NCBI GenBank assembly: GCA_947374865.1
Contig: CANCDR010000021.1
Span: 1-42,462, forward strand
DNA: 42,462 nucleotides
Direction: 5' to 3'
DNA from: Oxalobacteraceae bacterium
Lineage (GTDB): Bacteria; Pseudomonadota; Gammaproteobacteria; Burkholderiales; Burkholderiaceae_D
Every line of letters begins with the position of its first letter. The first letter of the stretch is position 1. The translations under genes and the position numbers were made by a program. This document shows positions 8,937-17,725 of this stretch, piece by piece. The notes under the pieces are model-generated. The model was not told the DNA's origin and did not search any database. It was given only the letters and a program-made list of their open reading frames with translations.

Positions 8937-9152
8937 ATGTTTAAATTTGATTTTTCCATTCGCAATCGTGAAGGCCAGAAAATCGACGGCATCATGATTA
9001 TGGGGCGTGATCAGGAAGAGGCTGAGCGCAAACTCAAGCAGATGTACCGTGATTGCGAGGTGCTCGGCTGTGCGCAGCGGCAAACCGGAGATAAGCAGTG
9101 GCAGGCGACCTCGGTTGAAGACATCATGACGCTCATTTCGAAAGAGCATTGA
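8937..9152 (+). CDS. Small conserved-looking hypothetical protein (71 aa)
   Basis: I do not recognise a named family. The start at 8937 is fixed by a strong GGGAGG ribosome-binding site at 8927-8932; an earlier in-frame ATG at 8898 has none and would lie at the promoter. The product begins FKFDFSIRNREGQKIDGI, a beta-hairpin pattern, followed by a helix with EEAERKLKQMY and a short second strand containing CEVLGC. The mix suggests a small beta-beta-alpha cytoplasmic protein with no membrane segment. The stop is convergent with the parA gene, 33 bases away. Its own promoter and operator-like repeat suggest independent regulation. Confidence 0.7.
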   Translation: MFKFDFSIRNREGQKIDGIMIMGRDQEEAERKLKQMYRDCEVLGCAQRQTGDKQWQATSVEDIMTLISKEH

Positions 9153-9185
9153 TTCAGCAGTGTCTGAAGCTGCGTGCTAGCCGGC

Positions 9186-9953
9186 TCAGTCAATAAAGCC
9201 GCATTCAATTAACTCATCAAGTAAGCTCTTATAATCCTGCGCGCCACGACTGCTGGGAGCGTGTTCGAAAACAGTTTTGTTTGACGCCGGACTTTCTGCC
9301 AGGCTGACGTTTTCGGCAATGCGCGTCGTACATACATCCGCACCAAAATTTTCTTCAATCATGCGCTGAATTTCATGCGCCATTCCCCGCCGCTGATCAA
9401 ATCGCGTGAGCAGATAACGCCGCTTGACGCGCCGCTTGAGCACCGGCTCGAGTGCCTTGAGGGTTTTTTCAATATGAAAAGCGCCCTTGGCCGAGAGGAA
9501 GTCCGCCGAGATCGGCACGATCAGACAATCGCAGGCAAAAATGGCATTTAGTGACAGCACGCCGATCAGCGGGCTGCAGTCAATCACGACCGGCCGCTGC
9601 GCATCGCCAAATTTTTCTGCTAGCAAACTGGTATTGAGGCGATTGACAACGTTGTAGCCCTTGCCGAACAGCGTATCAACCTTAGCCAGTTCGATATGCG
9701 AAGGGATGACCTTGAACCCGTTGGCAGAATCGCGTGCCAGTTCACGCAAGGGGCGATTGCGCTGGAACAGGCTTAACACCGTATCGTCGCCCGAACTGGC
9801 AGTTACACCTGAAATAGCGCTTAAATGCGCTTGCGGATCAAGGTCAATGCCATACACCTCACGACCACGCATTGCCAGCGCTGCAGCAAGGTTTAAGGCG
9901 GTCGTCGTTTTGCCGACGCCGCCCTTCTGATTGAAGACGGTAATAATGGTCAT
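9186..9953 (-). CDS. ParA-family ATPase (orphan)
   Basis: A 255-residue deviant Walker ATPase of the ParA/Soj/MinD superfamily. The N-terminal Walker A is QKGGVGKTTTAL with the signature Lys10 and Lys15, followed by the A' strand GIDLDPQAHLS and VVIDCSPLIG. Proteins of this family position plasmids, chromosomes, chemoreceptors or other large complexes by forming dimers on the nucleoid. No parB or recognisable cargo gene is adjacent, so the cargo is unknown. It lacks an N-terminal DNA-binding domain, like chromosomal rather than P1-type ParA. It is transcribed alone, divergent from a secreted hydrolase gene with a 222-base gap. Confidence 0.9.
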   Translation of the reverse strand: MTIITVFNQKGGVGKTTTALNLAAALAMRGREVYGIDLDPQAHLSAISGVTASSGDDTVLSLFQRNRPLRELARDSANGFKVIPSHIELAKVDTLFGKGYNVVNRLNTSLLAEKFGDAQRPVVIDCSPLIGVLSLNAIFACDCLIVPISADFLSAKGAFHIEKTLKALEPVLKRRVKRRYLLTRFDQRRGMAHEIQRMIEENFGADVCTTRIAENVSLAESPASNKTVFEHAPSSRGAQDYKSLLDELIECGFID

Positions 9954-9992
9954 GACGTCTATTTTAAAGCATCCAGTCAGAAAATTGATGAT

Positions 9993-10018
9993 CGGTAATT
10001 ATTCTCACTTTCATTACC
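9993..10018. promoter_or_regulatory. Fur-box-like palindrome in the parA/hydrolase divergent gap
   Basis: On the minus strand 10007-9993 reads TGAGAATAATTACCG, which agrees at 11 of 14 positions with the 7-1-7 Fur consensus TGATAATnATTATCA. It also sits in a wider inverted pair, GGTAAT (9994-9999) and ATTACC (10013-10018). The rest of the 9954-10175 gap holds no gene. This is only a motif match. Confidence 0.3.
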
Positions 10019-10175
10019 TTTGTAACGTTTTGCGCCTATCTGCGCACACCACCTTAGATTCTGCACAACACCCGTCCGGCAATCGATCAGAAATTTTTCT
10101 CGGACTTGCTGAAACGAGTATTGATTAGCAGAAATCACCTGCCTAAAATGGCCGCTTCCTTGCCGGAAGTGCCGC

Positions 10176-11360
10176 ATGCCTGTTCCCTTTTTGCGTTTAA
10201 TGACTGCTGTATGCGCGGTGCTGGTGAGCCTGGCATCTTGCGCAGCTTCCCTCACGGTCCTGCCCTTGAATGCGGCGCTCAATGAACAGGTGCAGATGAT
10301 TCCGGTGGAGCAGGACGGTGCGTTGACGCTTTTGCAAACCACGCTCTTCAAACCGCCGGGAGACGGCCCGTTTCCTCTGCTGCTCATGAATCACGGTAAA
10401 TCCCTGGGGGATCCGCACCAACAGTCGCGCGACCGTTTTGTTGCCATTAGCCGTGAATTTGTCCGTCGAGGCTATGCAGTCGCCATTCCCATGCGCACAG
10501 GGTTTGCCGGATCAGGCGGCCAGTATCGCGAAGCGGCCTGCGATATGGCGCGCAATGGGCAGATTCAGGCCAGCGATGTGCGGGCTACGCTAGACTACCT
10601 GCGGCGTCAGCCGTGGGTCGACGCCACGCGTATTTTAATTGGCGGCCAATCGTATGGCGGACTAGCGACTCTGGCCATCGGCACTCAGTCCAGTTCAGGC
10701 GTGCGTGGATTGCTGAATTTTGCCGGTGGCCTGCGCATGCATGGCGGACAGTGCGATTGGCAGCGTTCACTGGTTCAAGCCTTTGCGCAGTTTGGTCGTC
10801 ATACCAACGTGCCTAGTCTCTGGTTTTATGGCGCGAATGATCGCCACTTTGCCCCACCATTGGTGCAGCGCCTGGTCGATGCCTACCGTGGTGCTGGCGG
10901 GCCGGCCCAGGTAGTGCGCTATGGAAACTTCAGGACGGATGCGCACGGCATGAGCGCGACGAGCGAAGGGGTGGCAATCTGGTGGCCTGCAACTGAAAAA
11001 TTTCTCCAGCAGATTAACATGCCAACGGACGTAACCTGGACGCTGCCGGATGACGTTGCGCCAGCGGCCAGCGGCTATGCGACGCTGGCGGATGTAGCGG
11101 CGGTGCCCTTCCTGAATGGCGGTGGACGCGAAGCCTATCGACAGTTTCTGGGCAATCCAAGTCCGCGGGCCTTTGCCTTGGCACCCTCGGGCGATTGGAG
11201 CTGGGCCGCTGAGGGGGAAGAGCCGATGGCGCAAGCCTTGCTCAACTGTGGGCAGCGGGCGCATCAGCGCTGTGTTCTGTATGCGGTCAATGAGGCCGTT
11301 GTCTGGCCAGAGCCCATGCAGAAAAAAACCCTGCGCACAGACGGATCGGTCGGAAAATAG
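10176..11360 (+). CDS. Secreted alpha/beta hydrolase (dienelactone hydrolase-like)
   Basis: A 394-residue protein with a hydrophobic N-terminal signal (about residues 1-24; it contains LASCA, so it may be a lipoprotein or be cut by signal peptidase I). The hydrolase core shows LLMNHGKSLGDP for the oxyanion strand, the nucleophile motif GGQSYGG, an acid candidate in FYGANDRHF and a histidine in DAHGMS. A C-terminal extension of about 110 residues has two cysteines (CGQRAHQRC) that could form a periplasmic disulfide. Likely an esterase or peptidase-like enzyme in the periplasm; substrate unknown. The ribosome-binding GGAAG (10165-10169) can pair with CTTCC (10155-10159) in a small hairpin, a possible translational brake. 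Single gene, divergent from parA. Confidence 0.8.
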   Translation: MPVPFLRLMTAVCAVLVSLASCAASLTVLPLNAALNEQVQMIPVEQDGALTLLQTTLFKPPGDGPFPLLLMNHGKSLGDPHQQSRDRFVAISREFVRRGYAVAIPMRTGFAGSGGQYREAACDMARNGQIQASDVRATLDYLRRQPWVDATRILIGGQSYGGLATLAIGTQSSSGVRGLLNFAGGLRMHGGQCDWQRSLVQAFAQFGRHTNVPSLWFYGANDRHFAPPLVQRLVDAYRGAGGPAQVVRYGNFRTDAHGMSATSEGVAIWWPATEKFLQQINMPTDVTWTLPDDVAPAASGYATLADVAAVPFLNGGGREAYRQFLGNPSPRAFALAPSGDWSWAAEGEEPMAQALLNCGQRAHQRCVLYAVNEAVVWPEPMQKKTLRTDGSVGK

Positions 11361-11437
11361 CCAGAAAGGTCGGGATGTTCGCGTAAAATCATCCCTTCGC
11401 AAATTTGGCAGCACCTCCCCGAACGCAAAGTAGACTT

Positions 11438-12688
11438 ATGGCAAACGCATGTGGCGTCGATTTTGGTACGTCGAATTCAACCGTCGGCTGGTACCGGCCG
11501 GGTCAGCCCACCATGCTGGCGCTGGAAGACGGCAAGCTCACCTTACCCTCGGTGGTGTTTTTTAATGCTGATGAAGAGCGGGTTTATTACGGCCGTGCCG
11601 GACTGGAAAATTACCTGACCGGTGACGAGGGCCGGCTAATGCGCTCGCTGAAAAGTTTGCTCGGCACCAGCCTGATCGAAGGACAGACCGAAGTCCAGGG
11701 CCGCGCACTGCCTTTCCGACTTTTACTCAATTACTTTATTACTGAACTCAAGCGCCGCGCCGAACTCGCCGCAGGGCGCGATTTTTCCAGCGTCGTATTG
11801 GGACGACCGGTGCAGTTTGTCGATGGCGACAGCAAAGCCGATCAGCAGGCGCAGCAGACCTTGGCCGAGATTGCCACGGCAGCCGGTTTCAAAGACATCG
11901 CCTTTCAATACGAGCCGATCGCCGCGGCCTTTGATTACGAATCGCAAATCGATGCCGAACAACTGGTGCTGATCGTCGATATTGGCGGCGGCACCTCTGA
12001 CTTTTCACTGGTGCGCTTGGGGCCAGAACGCGCCCGACGAGCGGACCGGCGGGACGATATTCTGGCCAACGGCGGCGTACATATCGGCGGCACCGATTTT
12101 GATAAATACCTTAGCTTAACGAGCGTGATGCCGCTGCTGGGATTGGGTAGTCGCTTAAAAAGTCAGGTCGAAGTACCGTCGAGTACCTATTACAATCTGG
12201 CGACCTGGCATACCATTAATCTGGCCTACACAAAAAAATCGGCGCTGGAATGTAAAGAGCTGCAGCGCGACGCGCAGGAGCCCGACAAACTAGCGCACTT
12301 AATCGAACTCGTTGATGAGCGCAGCGGGCACTGGCTGGCACTCAAGGTGGAAGCGGGGAAAATTGCCTTGTCCGATGCAGAAAGCGCGCACCTGCATTTA
12401 GAGCGCTTTAGCAGGCCGATCGATCTGGTCTTGCAGCGCGCCGATTTTACGGCCGCGATCGCCCATCTTCTGCGGCGCATTGAAGGCACGGTGGCAGATT
12501 TATTACAGACTGCGGGCGTTACGCCAGACCAAATCGATACCCTGTTTTTTACCGGCGGATCGAGCGGCGTGCCGCATCTGCGGGAATCGATTGCCGCTCT
12601 GGTGCCTGGCGCCCGATGCGTCGAGGGCGATCTGTTTGGTAGCATCGGCGCCGGTCTGGCGCTCGACGCTGCGCGGAAGTTTGGCTAA
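11438..12688 (+). CDS. yegD: Hsp70-family protein, YegD-like
   Basis: The 416-residue product has the actin/Hsp70 ATPase fold but no substrate-binding domain of the DnaK kind. Landmarks: the phosphate-1 loop GVDFGTSNSTVGW at residues about 6-18, VVLGRPVQF, FQYEPIAAAFDYE, phosphate-2 VLIVDIGGGTSDFSL, and the adenosine loop FFTGGSSGVPHLRE. FQYEPIAAAFDYE and the HIGGTDFDKYL segment are what set YegD apart from DnaK. The start at 11438 places the ATPase motif right at the N-terminus, as usual; an upstream in-frame start at 11405 would add an unconserved leader. Physiological role of YegD is poorly known; a chaperone-like role is inferred. Stop is 13 bases from a convergent gene. Confidence 0.88.
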   Translation: MANACGVDFGTSNSTVGWYRPGQPTMLALEDGKLTLPSVVFFNADEERVYYGRAGLENYLTGDEGRLMRSLKSLLGTSLIEGQTEVQGRALPFRLLLNYFITELKRRAELAAGRDFSSVVLGRPVQFVDGDSKADQQAQQTLAEIATAAGFKDIAFQYEPIAAAFDYESQIDAEQLVLIVDIGGGTSDFSLVRLGPERARRADRRDDILANGGVHIGGTDFDKYLSLTSVMPLLGLGSRLKSQVEVPSSTYYNLATWHTINLAYTKKSALECKELQRDAQEPDKLAHLIELVDERSGHWLALKVEAGKIALSDAESAHLHLERFSRPIDLVLQRADFTAAIAHLLRRIEGTVADLLQTAGVTPDQIDTLFFTGGSSGVPHLRESIAALVPGARCVEGDLFGSIGAGLALDAARKFG

Positions 12689-12701
12689 TACGTTTGGCTA
12701 A

Positions 12702-13004
12702 TTAAGCCGACTTGGCCAGCAGACTGAAATGTTCGACATTCGGCGGGCCGGCAAAAAAGGGGCCGACGATGGCGCGCCAGGCCGTAAAGGCCGGTGATTC
12801 GCGAAAATCGATAGTGTGATTTTCCAGCGTCTCCCAAAAAATCATCAGTACATAACGCTCGGGCGATTCAATCCCCTTATTGACCTTGTAGCCATGGAAG
12901 CCCTTGGCGTGGCTGATGACCTCAGCAATCCCGCGCTGAATGGCGAGATCGAATTCGGCCTGTTGGCCGGGGTGGATACGGATGTCTGCCAGTTCGAGAA
13001 TCAT
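12702..13004 (-). CDS. Antibiotic biosynthesis monooxygenase (ABM) domain protein
   Basis: A 100-residue single-domain protein with the dimeric alpha/beta barrel pattern of ABM proteins: an N-terminal strand MILELADIRIHPG, helix with EFDLAIQRG, a GFHGYKVNKGIESPERYVL hairpin and FWETLENH. Despite the family name, many members are small heme- or quinol-interacting enzymes or have unknown roles. The start has an excellent AAGGAGG site 8 bases upstream. It follows the flavoprotein gene on the same strand by 24 bases, so the two probably form an operon and may share a redox substrate. That link is inference. Confidence 0.8.
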   Translation of the reverse strand: MILELADIRIHPGQQAEFDLAIQRGIAEVISHAKGFHGYKVNKGIESPERYVLMIFWETLENHTIDFRESPAFTAWRAIVGPFFAGPPNVEHFSLLAKSA

Positions 13005-13028
13005 GTTGTCTGCCTCCTTGGTAGTGGA

Positions 13029-14309
13029 TTATTGCTGCTGTATTTGTTCTTGCTGCGCTGGCCCGGTTTGCTGCGCCATGAGCCACGCTAATGCACCCAG
13101 ACCAGCGGCACGACCTGTGGCAAAACAGGCGGTGAGCAAATAACCCCCGGTCGGGGCCTCCCAGTCTAGCATTTCGCCGGCGCAAAATACGCCGGGTAGT
13201 GCCTTGAGCATCAGCTGCGCGTCGAGCGCTGAAAAGCGCACCCCACCGGCGCTGCTGATCGCTTCATCGATCGGCCGGGTGGCGCGCAAGGTGAGCGGCA
13301 AGGCCTTGATGGCAGCCGCCAGGCGAGCAGGATGATGAAAGTCCGCCGCGGGAACAATTTCACGCAATAGTCCGGCCTTCACCCCAGTGATCCCGGCGCG
13401 GCTTTGTAAATGACTACCCATGGAGCGAGCGCCCCGCGGATGATCGATTTCGCGTATCAGGCGTGCCAGATCGCGTCCGGGCGCCAGATCAAGCGTCAGC
13501 GTCGCGTATCCCTGAGCCTCGATCTGTTCGCGCAAGCTGCGCGAGAGGGCATACACCAAGCTGCCCTCGATGCCGTGCTCGGTGATCATGAGTTCGCCCG
13601 GACGATGGTCAAGCGCACCCTGCGCATCGGTGACGATCGCACTCACCGACTTGAGCGGTTCCCCCGCAAAGCGCGCGCGAAAGTGCTCGCTCCAGTCGAC
13701 CTCGAAGCCACAGTTTGCCGCACGCAGCGGGGCCACATCGATGCCCTTTGCTTTAAGGTGCGCCACCCATCGGCCATCCGAACCCAGACGGGCCCAACTG
13801 GCGCCACCGAGTGCGAATACAACAGCGTCTGGCTTGATGCTACGCAGGCCCTCGGGCGTATCGAATTGCAGTGCCCCATCCTGCCAGCCCAGCCAGCGGT
13901 GACGCATTGCAAAGTGCACGCCGGCTGCGCGCAGACGCTGCAGCCAGGTGCGCAAAAGTGGCGCAGCTTTCATCCCCGTCGGAAAAACGCGTCCGGTCGA
14001 TCCGACAAAGGTCTCGATACCAAGCGCGTGAATCCATGCACGCAGAGCCTCGGCATCGAAGTCCTGTAACAGCTGCGCCAAATGCGCGGCGTGATCGCCA
14101 TAGCGGCTCAGAAACGCAGGCGCGGGTTCGGCATGGGTGATGTTCATGCCACCGATACCCGCCAATAAAAATTTGCGCCCTACCGTCGGCATGCTGTCGT
14201 AGACGGTGACGACAATCCCTTCGCGCTGCAGCTGCTCAGCAGCCATCAAGCCGGCTGGGCCGCCGCCAATGATGGCGACGTGACGTTGCAAGGATGGGAA
14301 GGAAGGCAT
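13029..14309 (-). CDS. FAD-dependent flavoprotein of the HI0933/BaiN (TIGR03862) group
   Basis: A 426-residue flavoprotein. The N-terminal Rossmann motif HVAIIGGGPAGLMAAEQL binds FAD, followed by GRKFLLAGIGGMNITH typical of the HI0933 group, a middle region with VFALGGASWARLGSDG, and a C-terminal FAD segment GVFCAGEMLDWEAPTGGY. Relatives include bile-acid reductase BaiN, but most have no proven reaction. I placed the start at 14309 (MPSFPSLQRHVAII), just before the Rossmann fold. A longer frame to 14468 would run across the divergent tag start and add an unconserved leader. No clear ribosome-binding site is seen at either. Followed by the ABM gene. Confidence 0.85.
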   Translation of the reverse strand: MPSFPSLQRHVAIIGGGPAGLMAAEQLQREGIVVTVYDSMPTVGRKFLLAGIGGMNITHAEPAPAFLSRYGDHAAHLAQLLQDFDAEALRAWIHALGIETFVGSTGRVFPTGMKAAPLLRTWLQRLRAAGVHFAMRHRWLGWQDGALQFDTPEGLRSIKPDAVVFALGGASWARLGSDGRWVAHLKAKGIDVAPLRAANCGFEVDWSEHFRARFAGEPLKSVSAIVTDAQGALDHRPGELMITEHGIEGSLVYALSRSLREQIEAQGYATLTLDLAPGRDLARLIREIDHPRGARSMGSHLQSRAGITGVKAGLLREIVPAADFHHPARLAAAIKALPLTLRATRPIDEAISSAGGVRFSALDAQLMLKALPGVFCAGEMLDWEAPTGGYLLTACFATGRAAGLGALAWLMAQQTGPAQQEQIQQQ

Positions 14310-14408
14310 GTTCAGTTCGGCGCAGAAGGACAGGCCACATTCTAAGCCCGCCAGCATGCTGGACTGCGGTATGCTGCGCAATAATTCTTCAACATTGATG
14401 GCAAAGCT

Positions 14409-14972
14409 ATGAACCGACCTCGCTGCAACTGGGCTAATCCGGCCAATCCGCTGTATATTCGCTATCACGATGAAGAATGGGGCGTGCCTTGCGAAGATGA
14501 AAACCAGCTCTTCGAAATGCTCAATCTGGAGGGCATACAGGCCGGGCTGTCATGGGAAACCGTTCTCAATAAACGGGCCAATTACCGTCTAGCCTTCGAT
14601 GACTGGGACGCGCACAAGATCGCCGCGTATGACGCGCAGCGGGTGGCGGTACTGCTGGCCAATCCGGGCATTATCCGTAATCGGCTCAAAATACAGGCCA
14701 CCATCAACAATGCGCAAGCCTACCTGCGGCTCTGTGAGGAGATGGGCGGTCTGCTGCCTTACTTATGGGGATGGGTTGGCGGGCGGCCGATTCAGAATAG
14801 CCCGGCGACTGCCAAAGATTGTCCGGTCACGACGCCGCTATCGGACGCCTTGTCACACGATCTGCGCGAGCGCGGCTTCAAGTTCGTCGGCTCCACCATC
14901 ATCTATGCCTACATGCAGGCAACCGGCATCGTCAATGACCATTGCCAGGCCTGTTTTTTGCATCATCGTTGA
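14409..14972 (+). CDS. tag: DNA-3-methyladenine glycosylase I
   Basis: Tag removes 3-methyladenine from alkylated DNA, the first step of base excision repair. The 187-residue sequence is textbook length. It has RCNWANPANPLYIRYHDEEWG at the start and NDHCQACFLH at the end; together these supply the Cys/His set that binds the structural zinc. LSWETVLNKR and RNRLKI carry the family's base-pocket and helix-hairpin-helix region. The ATG at 14409 lies about 100 bases from the divergent flavoprotein start. The gene ends 13 bases from the convergent SET gene. Confidence 0.96.
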   Translation: MNRPRCNWANPANPLYIRYHDEEWGVPCEDENQLFEMLNLEGIQAGLSWETVLNKRANYRLAFDDWDAHKIAAYDAQRVAVLLANPGIIRNRLKIQATINNAQAYLRLCEEMGGLLPYLWGWVGGRPIQNSPATAKDCPVTTPLSDALSHDLRERGFKFVGSTIIYAYMQATGIVNDHCQACFLHHR

Positions 14973-14985
14973 GCGCAATGTTGAA

Positions 14986-15501
14986 TCAGGATTTGCGCCG
15001 TTTGAGCGCCAACATGGTGTGTCGGCAGTCGCTCGCGCCGCAACGGCAAGCGTAAGATTTTTTTAATTTGGCGGTGTAACGCGCTTCAATCACCAGGCCG
15101 TAGTCGTAATTGAGTTCTTCACCTGCTGCGATGTCGCGCAGCGCGAAGACGTAAATACGTTCCTCTTCTTCGCGAGTTTCGCAGTTGGGCGCACAGGAAT
15201 GATTGATCCAGCGCGCATCATTGCCATCCACATGCCCGTCAATCATCAGACCACTTTCCATGCTGAAGAAAAAAGTGTGAAACGGATTCTCCGGATCATG
15301 GCTGCCGCGCTCGTTGGCGGTTTCTTCATCGATCCGTTCGCCACAATATTCAATGATGCGTGTTTCAGCAGCAATCGCGCGCAATGCAAAAACACCTCTG
15401 CCATGAATCGGCGATTCTTTGACGATGTGAAAAGGTGATTCGGTCTCAGCGCTGGAAGTTGAGGAGGCGGAAGGTAAGGATGTGGCAGGCAGCATAGTCA
15501 T
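14986..15501 (-). CDS. SET domain protein-lysine methyltransferase with post-SET zinc motif
   Basis: A 171-residue stand-alone SET protein. After about 25 low-complexity Ser/Thr residues come the catalytic landmarks: SPIHGRGVFA (SAM-binding), NDARWINHSCAPNCE (the NHSC pseudoknot that holds SAM), EELNYDYG (second knot strand with the catalytic-type Tyr), then a post-SET tail with CRCGASDCR, which with the NHSC cysteine can bind one zinc. This is the full set seen in eukaryotic histone methyltransferases, here in a bacterial chromosome. The substrate is unknown; a ribosomal or nucleoid protein lysine is possible. Divergent from the prkA operon, convergent with tag. Confidence 0.88.
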   Translation of the reverse strand: MTMLPATSLPSASSTSSAETESPFHIVKESPIHGRGVFALRAIAAETRIIEYCGERIDEETANERGSHDPENPFHTFFFSMESGLMIDGHVDGNDARWINHSCAPNCETREEEERIYVFALRDIAAGEELNYDYGLVIEARYTAKLKKSYACRCGASDCRHTMLALKRRKS

Positions 15502-15793
15502 TTAGTCTTGTCATACAAACATAAGCGATTGTACCTTGTTCAGCACGCTGCACGCATGTGTTCGTCAGCACGTTCGACGCGTAAAAAAATCTTCTGCAGA
15601 TTCTTTCCTCGATAGCGTAATAAATTCTTTGTTGTCGGCAACTTGTTGCGCTGAAGCTTGTCCTAAATGGACGCACATTGCGTGAAATTACTCCCACCAC
15701 AAGCAGCACCCAGCGTTATGATTAATTCGAAGCAGGGTGGTGGATGGTGAAGAAAATGATCTCGATCGGTCGCGTTCTCTCAAAGGAAATGCC
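15502..15793. other. 292-base divergent region between SET gene and prkA
   Basis: No gene is seen. It must hold promoters for both flanking genes. The stretch around 15590-15640 is AT-rich. TGG at 15668-15670 and TTGC near 15678-15681 resemble a sigma-54 -24/-12 pair, but the spacing between GG and GC is 9 rather than 10. An AAGGA site at 15783-15787 serves prkA. Confidence 0.5.
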
Positions 15794-17716
15794 ATGAAAA
15801 TCAGTGACAACTACGCAGCGCGCTACGAACGGACTCGTGAAGAGGAATACTCACTGCAGGAATATCTCACGCTCTGTAAAAATGACCGACTAGCTTACGC
15901 CAGCGCCGCAGAACGGATGCTGGCCGCCATCGGTGAACCGGAGCTGGTTGATACGCGTCATGATTCCCGGCTTTCGCGGATTTTTGCCAATAAAGTCATC
16001 AAAATTTATCCCGCTTTTCGCGAGTTTTATGGCACGGAGGAAGTGATCGAGCAGGTAGTGTCGTACTTTCGCCACGCCGCCCAGGGTTTGGAAGAGCGCA
16101 AACAAATCCTCTACTTGCTGGGGCCAGTTGGCGGCGGAAAATCTTCGGTGGCAGAAAAATTAAAGCAGCTGATGGAAAAAGTGCCCTTCTATTGCATCAA
16201 GGGTTCGCCGGTCAATGAATCCCCGCTTGGCTTGTTCAGTGCCGAAGAAGATGGCCTGATTCTCGAAGAGGATTACGGTATACCGCGGCGTTATCTGCGC
16301 AATATTCCCAGCCCTTGGGCCGTCAAACGTCTGCATGAATTTAATGGCGACATCACACAATTTCGCATCGTCAAACGCTATCCCTCGGTGTTAAAGCAGG
16401 TCGCCATCTCCAAGACCGAGCCGGGCGATGAAAATAATCAGGATATTTCTTCGCTGGTCGGCAAGGTCGATATTCGTAAGCTGGAAGATTATTCGCAAGA
16501 CGATCCGGATGCCTACAGCTACTCGGGTGGACTATGTCTGGCCAATCAGGGCCTGATGGAATTCGTCGAAATGTTCAAGGCGCCGATCAAGGTGCTGCAT
16601 CCCCTGCTGACTGCCACCCAGGAAGCGAACTATAAGGGTACCGAGGGCTTCGGCGCGATTCCCTTTGACGGCGTCGTGCTGGCGCATTCGAACGAATCGG
16701 AATGGAAGGCCTTTAAAAATAATCGTAACAACGAAGCTTTCCTGGATCGTATCTACATCGTCAAGGTGCCGTACTGTCTGCGCGTATCTGACGAAATCAA
16801 CATTTACGAAAAACTGGTACGTACTTCGTCACTCACGCAAGCACCTTGCGCGCCAGGCACGCTCAAGATGATGGCGCAGTTTGCGGTGCTATCACGCTTG
16901 AAAGAGCCGGAAAATTCCAGCATCTACAGCAAGATGCTGGTGTATGACGGCGACAATCTCAAGGACACCGATCCGAAAGCCAAGTCACGTCAGGAGTATG
17001 CCGATTATGCGGGTGTTGACGAAGGCATGAATGGCCTGTCGACCCGCTTTGCCTTCAAAATTTTATCCAAGGTCTTCAATTTTGATACCACCGAGGTGGC
17101 AGCTAATCCGGTGCACCTGCTGTATGTGCTTGAGCAGCAGATCGAGCGGGAACAGTTCGCGCCTGAGACCGAGCAAAAATATCTGTCATACCTGAAGGAA
17201 TATCTGGCGCAGCGCTATGTCGCTTTTATTGGTAAAGAAATTCAGACAGCCTACCTGGAAAGTTATTCGGAGTACGGACAAAATATTTTTGATCGCTACG
17301 TCAGCTTCGCCGATTTCTGGATCCAGGATCAGGAGTTCCGCGATCCCGATACCGGTGAAAGTTTCGATCGCGATGCGCTGAATAATGAATTGGAAAAAAT
17401 TGAAAAGCCAGCCGGCATCTCGAATCCCAAAGATTTCCGTAACGAGATCGTCAATTTTGTCTTGCGCGCCCGGGCCCAGAACGCCGGCGTCAATCCTGCG
17501 TGGACCAGCTATGAAAAACTGCGCACGGTGATCGAGAAGAAGATGTTCTCGAATACCGAGGAACTGCTGCCGGTCATTTCATTCAATGCTAAAGCCAGCG
17601 CCGATGACGCTAATAAGCATCAGGAATTCGTCTCGCGCATGGTGGCAAAGGGCTATACCGCCAAGCAGGTACGCTTACTGTGCGAATGGTATCTGCGGGT
17701 GCGTAAATCGTCTTAA
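15794..17716 (+). CDS. prkA: PrkA-type AAA+ serine kinase/ATPase (YeaG)
   Basis: A 640-residue cytosolic protein with an N-terminal AAA+ ATPase domain and a C-terminal kinase-like region. The Walker A is LGPVGGGKSSVAE with Lys116; LVLAHSNESEW-like text (VVLAHSNESEWKAF) marks the sensor region. PrkA family members have been called serine kinases, and a protease role has been reported for the Bacillus protein, so the activity is not settled. In enterobacteria yeaG is induced in stationary phase and nitrogen starvation. The ATG at 15794 follows AAGGA by 6 bases; the longer frame from 15737 adds 19 unconserved residues. First gene of a three-gene operon. Confidence 0.95.
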   Translation: MKISDNYAARYERTREEEYSLQEYLTLCKNDRLAYASAAERMLAAIGEPELVDTRHDSRLSRIFANKVIKIYPAFREFYGTEEVIEQVVSYFRHAAQGLEERKQILYLLGPVGGGKSSVAEKLKQLMEKVPFYCIKGSPVNESPLGLFSAEEDGLILEEDYGIPRRYLRNIPSPWAVKRLHEFNGDITQFRIVKRYPSVLKQVAISKTEPGDENNQDISSLVGKVDIRKLEDYSQDDPDAYSYSGGLCLANQGLMEFVEMFKAPIKVLHPLLTATQEANYKGTEGFGAIPFDGVVLAHSNESEWKAFKNNRNNEAFLDRIYIVKVPYCLRVSDEINIYEKLVRTSSLTQAPCAPGTLKMMAQFAVLSRLKEPENSSIYSKMLVYDGDNLKDTDPKAKSRQEYADYAGVDEGMNGLSTRFAFKILSKVFNFDTTEVAANPVHLLYVLEQQIEREQFAPETEQKYLSYLKEYLAQRYVAFIGKEIQTAYLESYSEYGQNIFDRYVSFADFWIQDQEFRDPDTGESFDRDALNNELEKIEKPAGISNPKDFRNEIVNFVLRARAQNAGVNPAWTSYEKLRTVIEKKMFSNTEELLPVISFNAKASADDANKHQEFVSRMVAKGYTAKQVRLLCEWYLRVRKSS

Positions 17717-17725
17717 GGAGACCGG

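Noticed and set aside
13410..14069. 219-codon open frame opposite the flavoprotein gene
   Set aside because: It is a shadow of a well-supported gene, with low-complexity Arg/Ala-rich translation and no domain.
14310..14468. Longer start for the flavoprotein
   Set aside because: It would cross the divergent tag start and add 53 residues without any conserved feature.
15668..15681. Sigma-54-like promoter before prkA
   Set aside because: TGG and TTGC are present, but the GG to GC spacing is 9 bases rather than the required 10.
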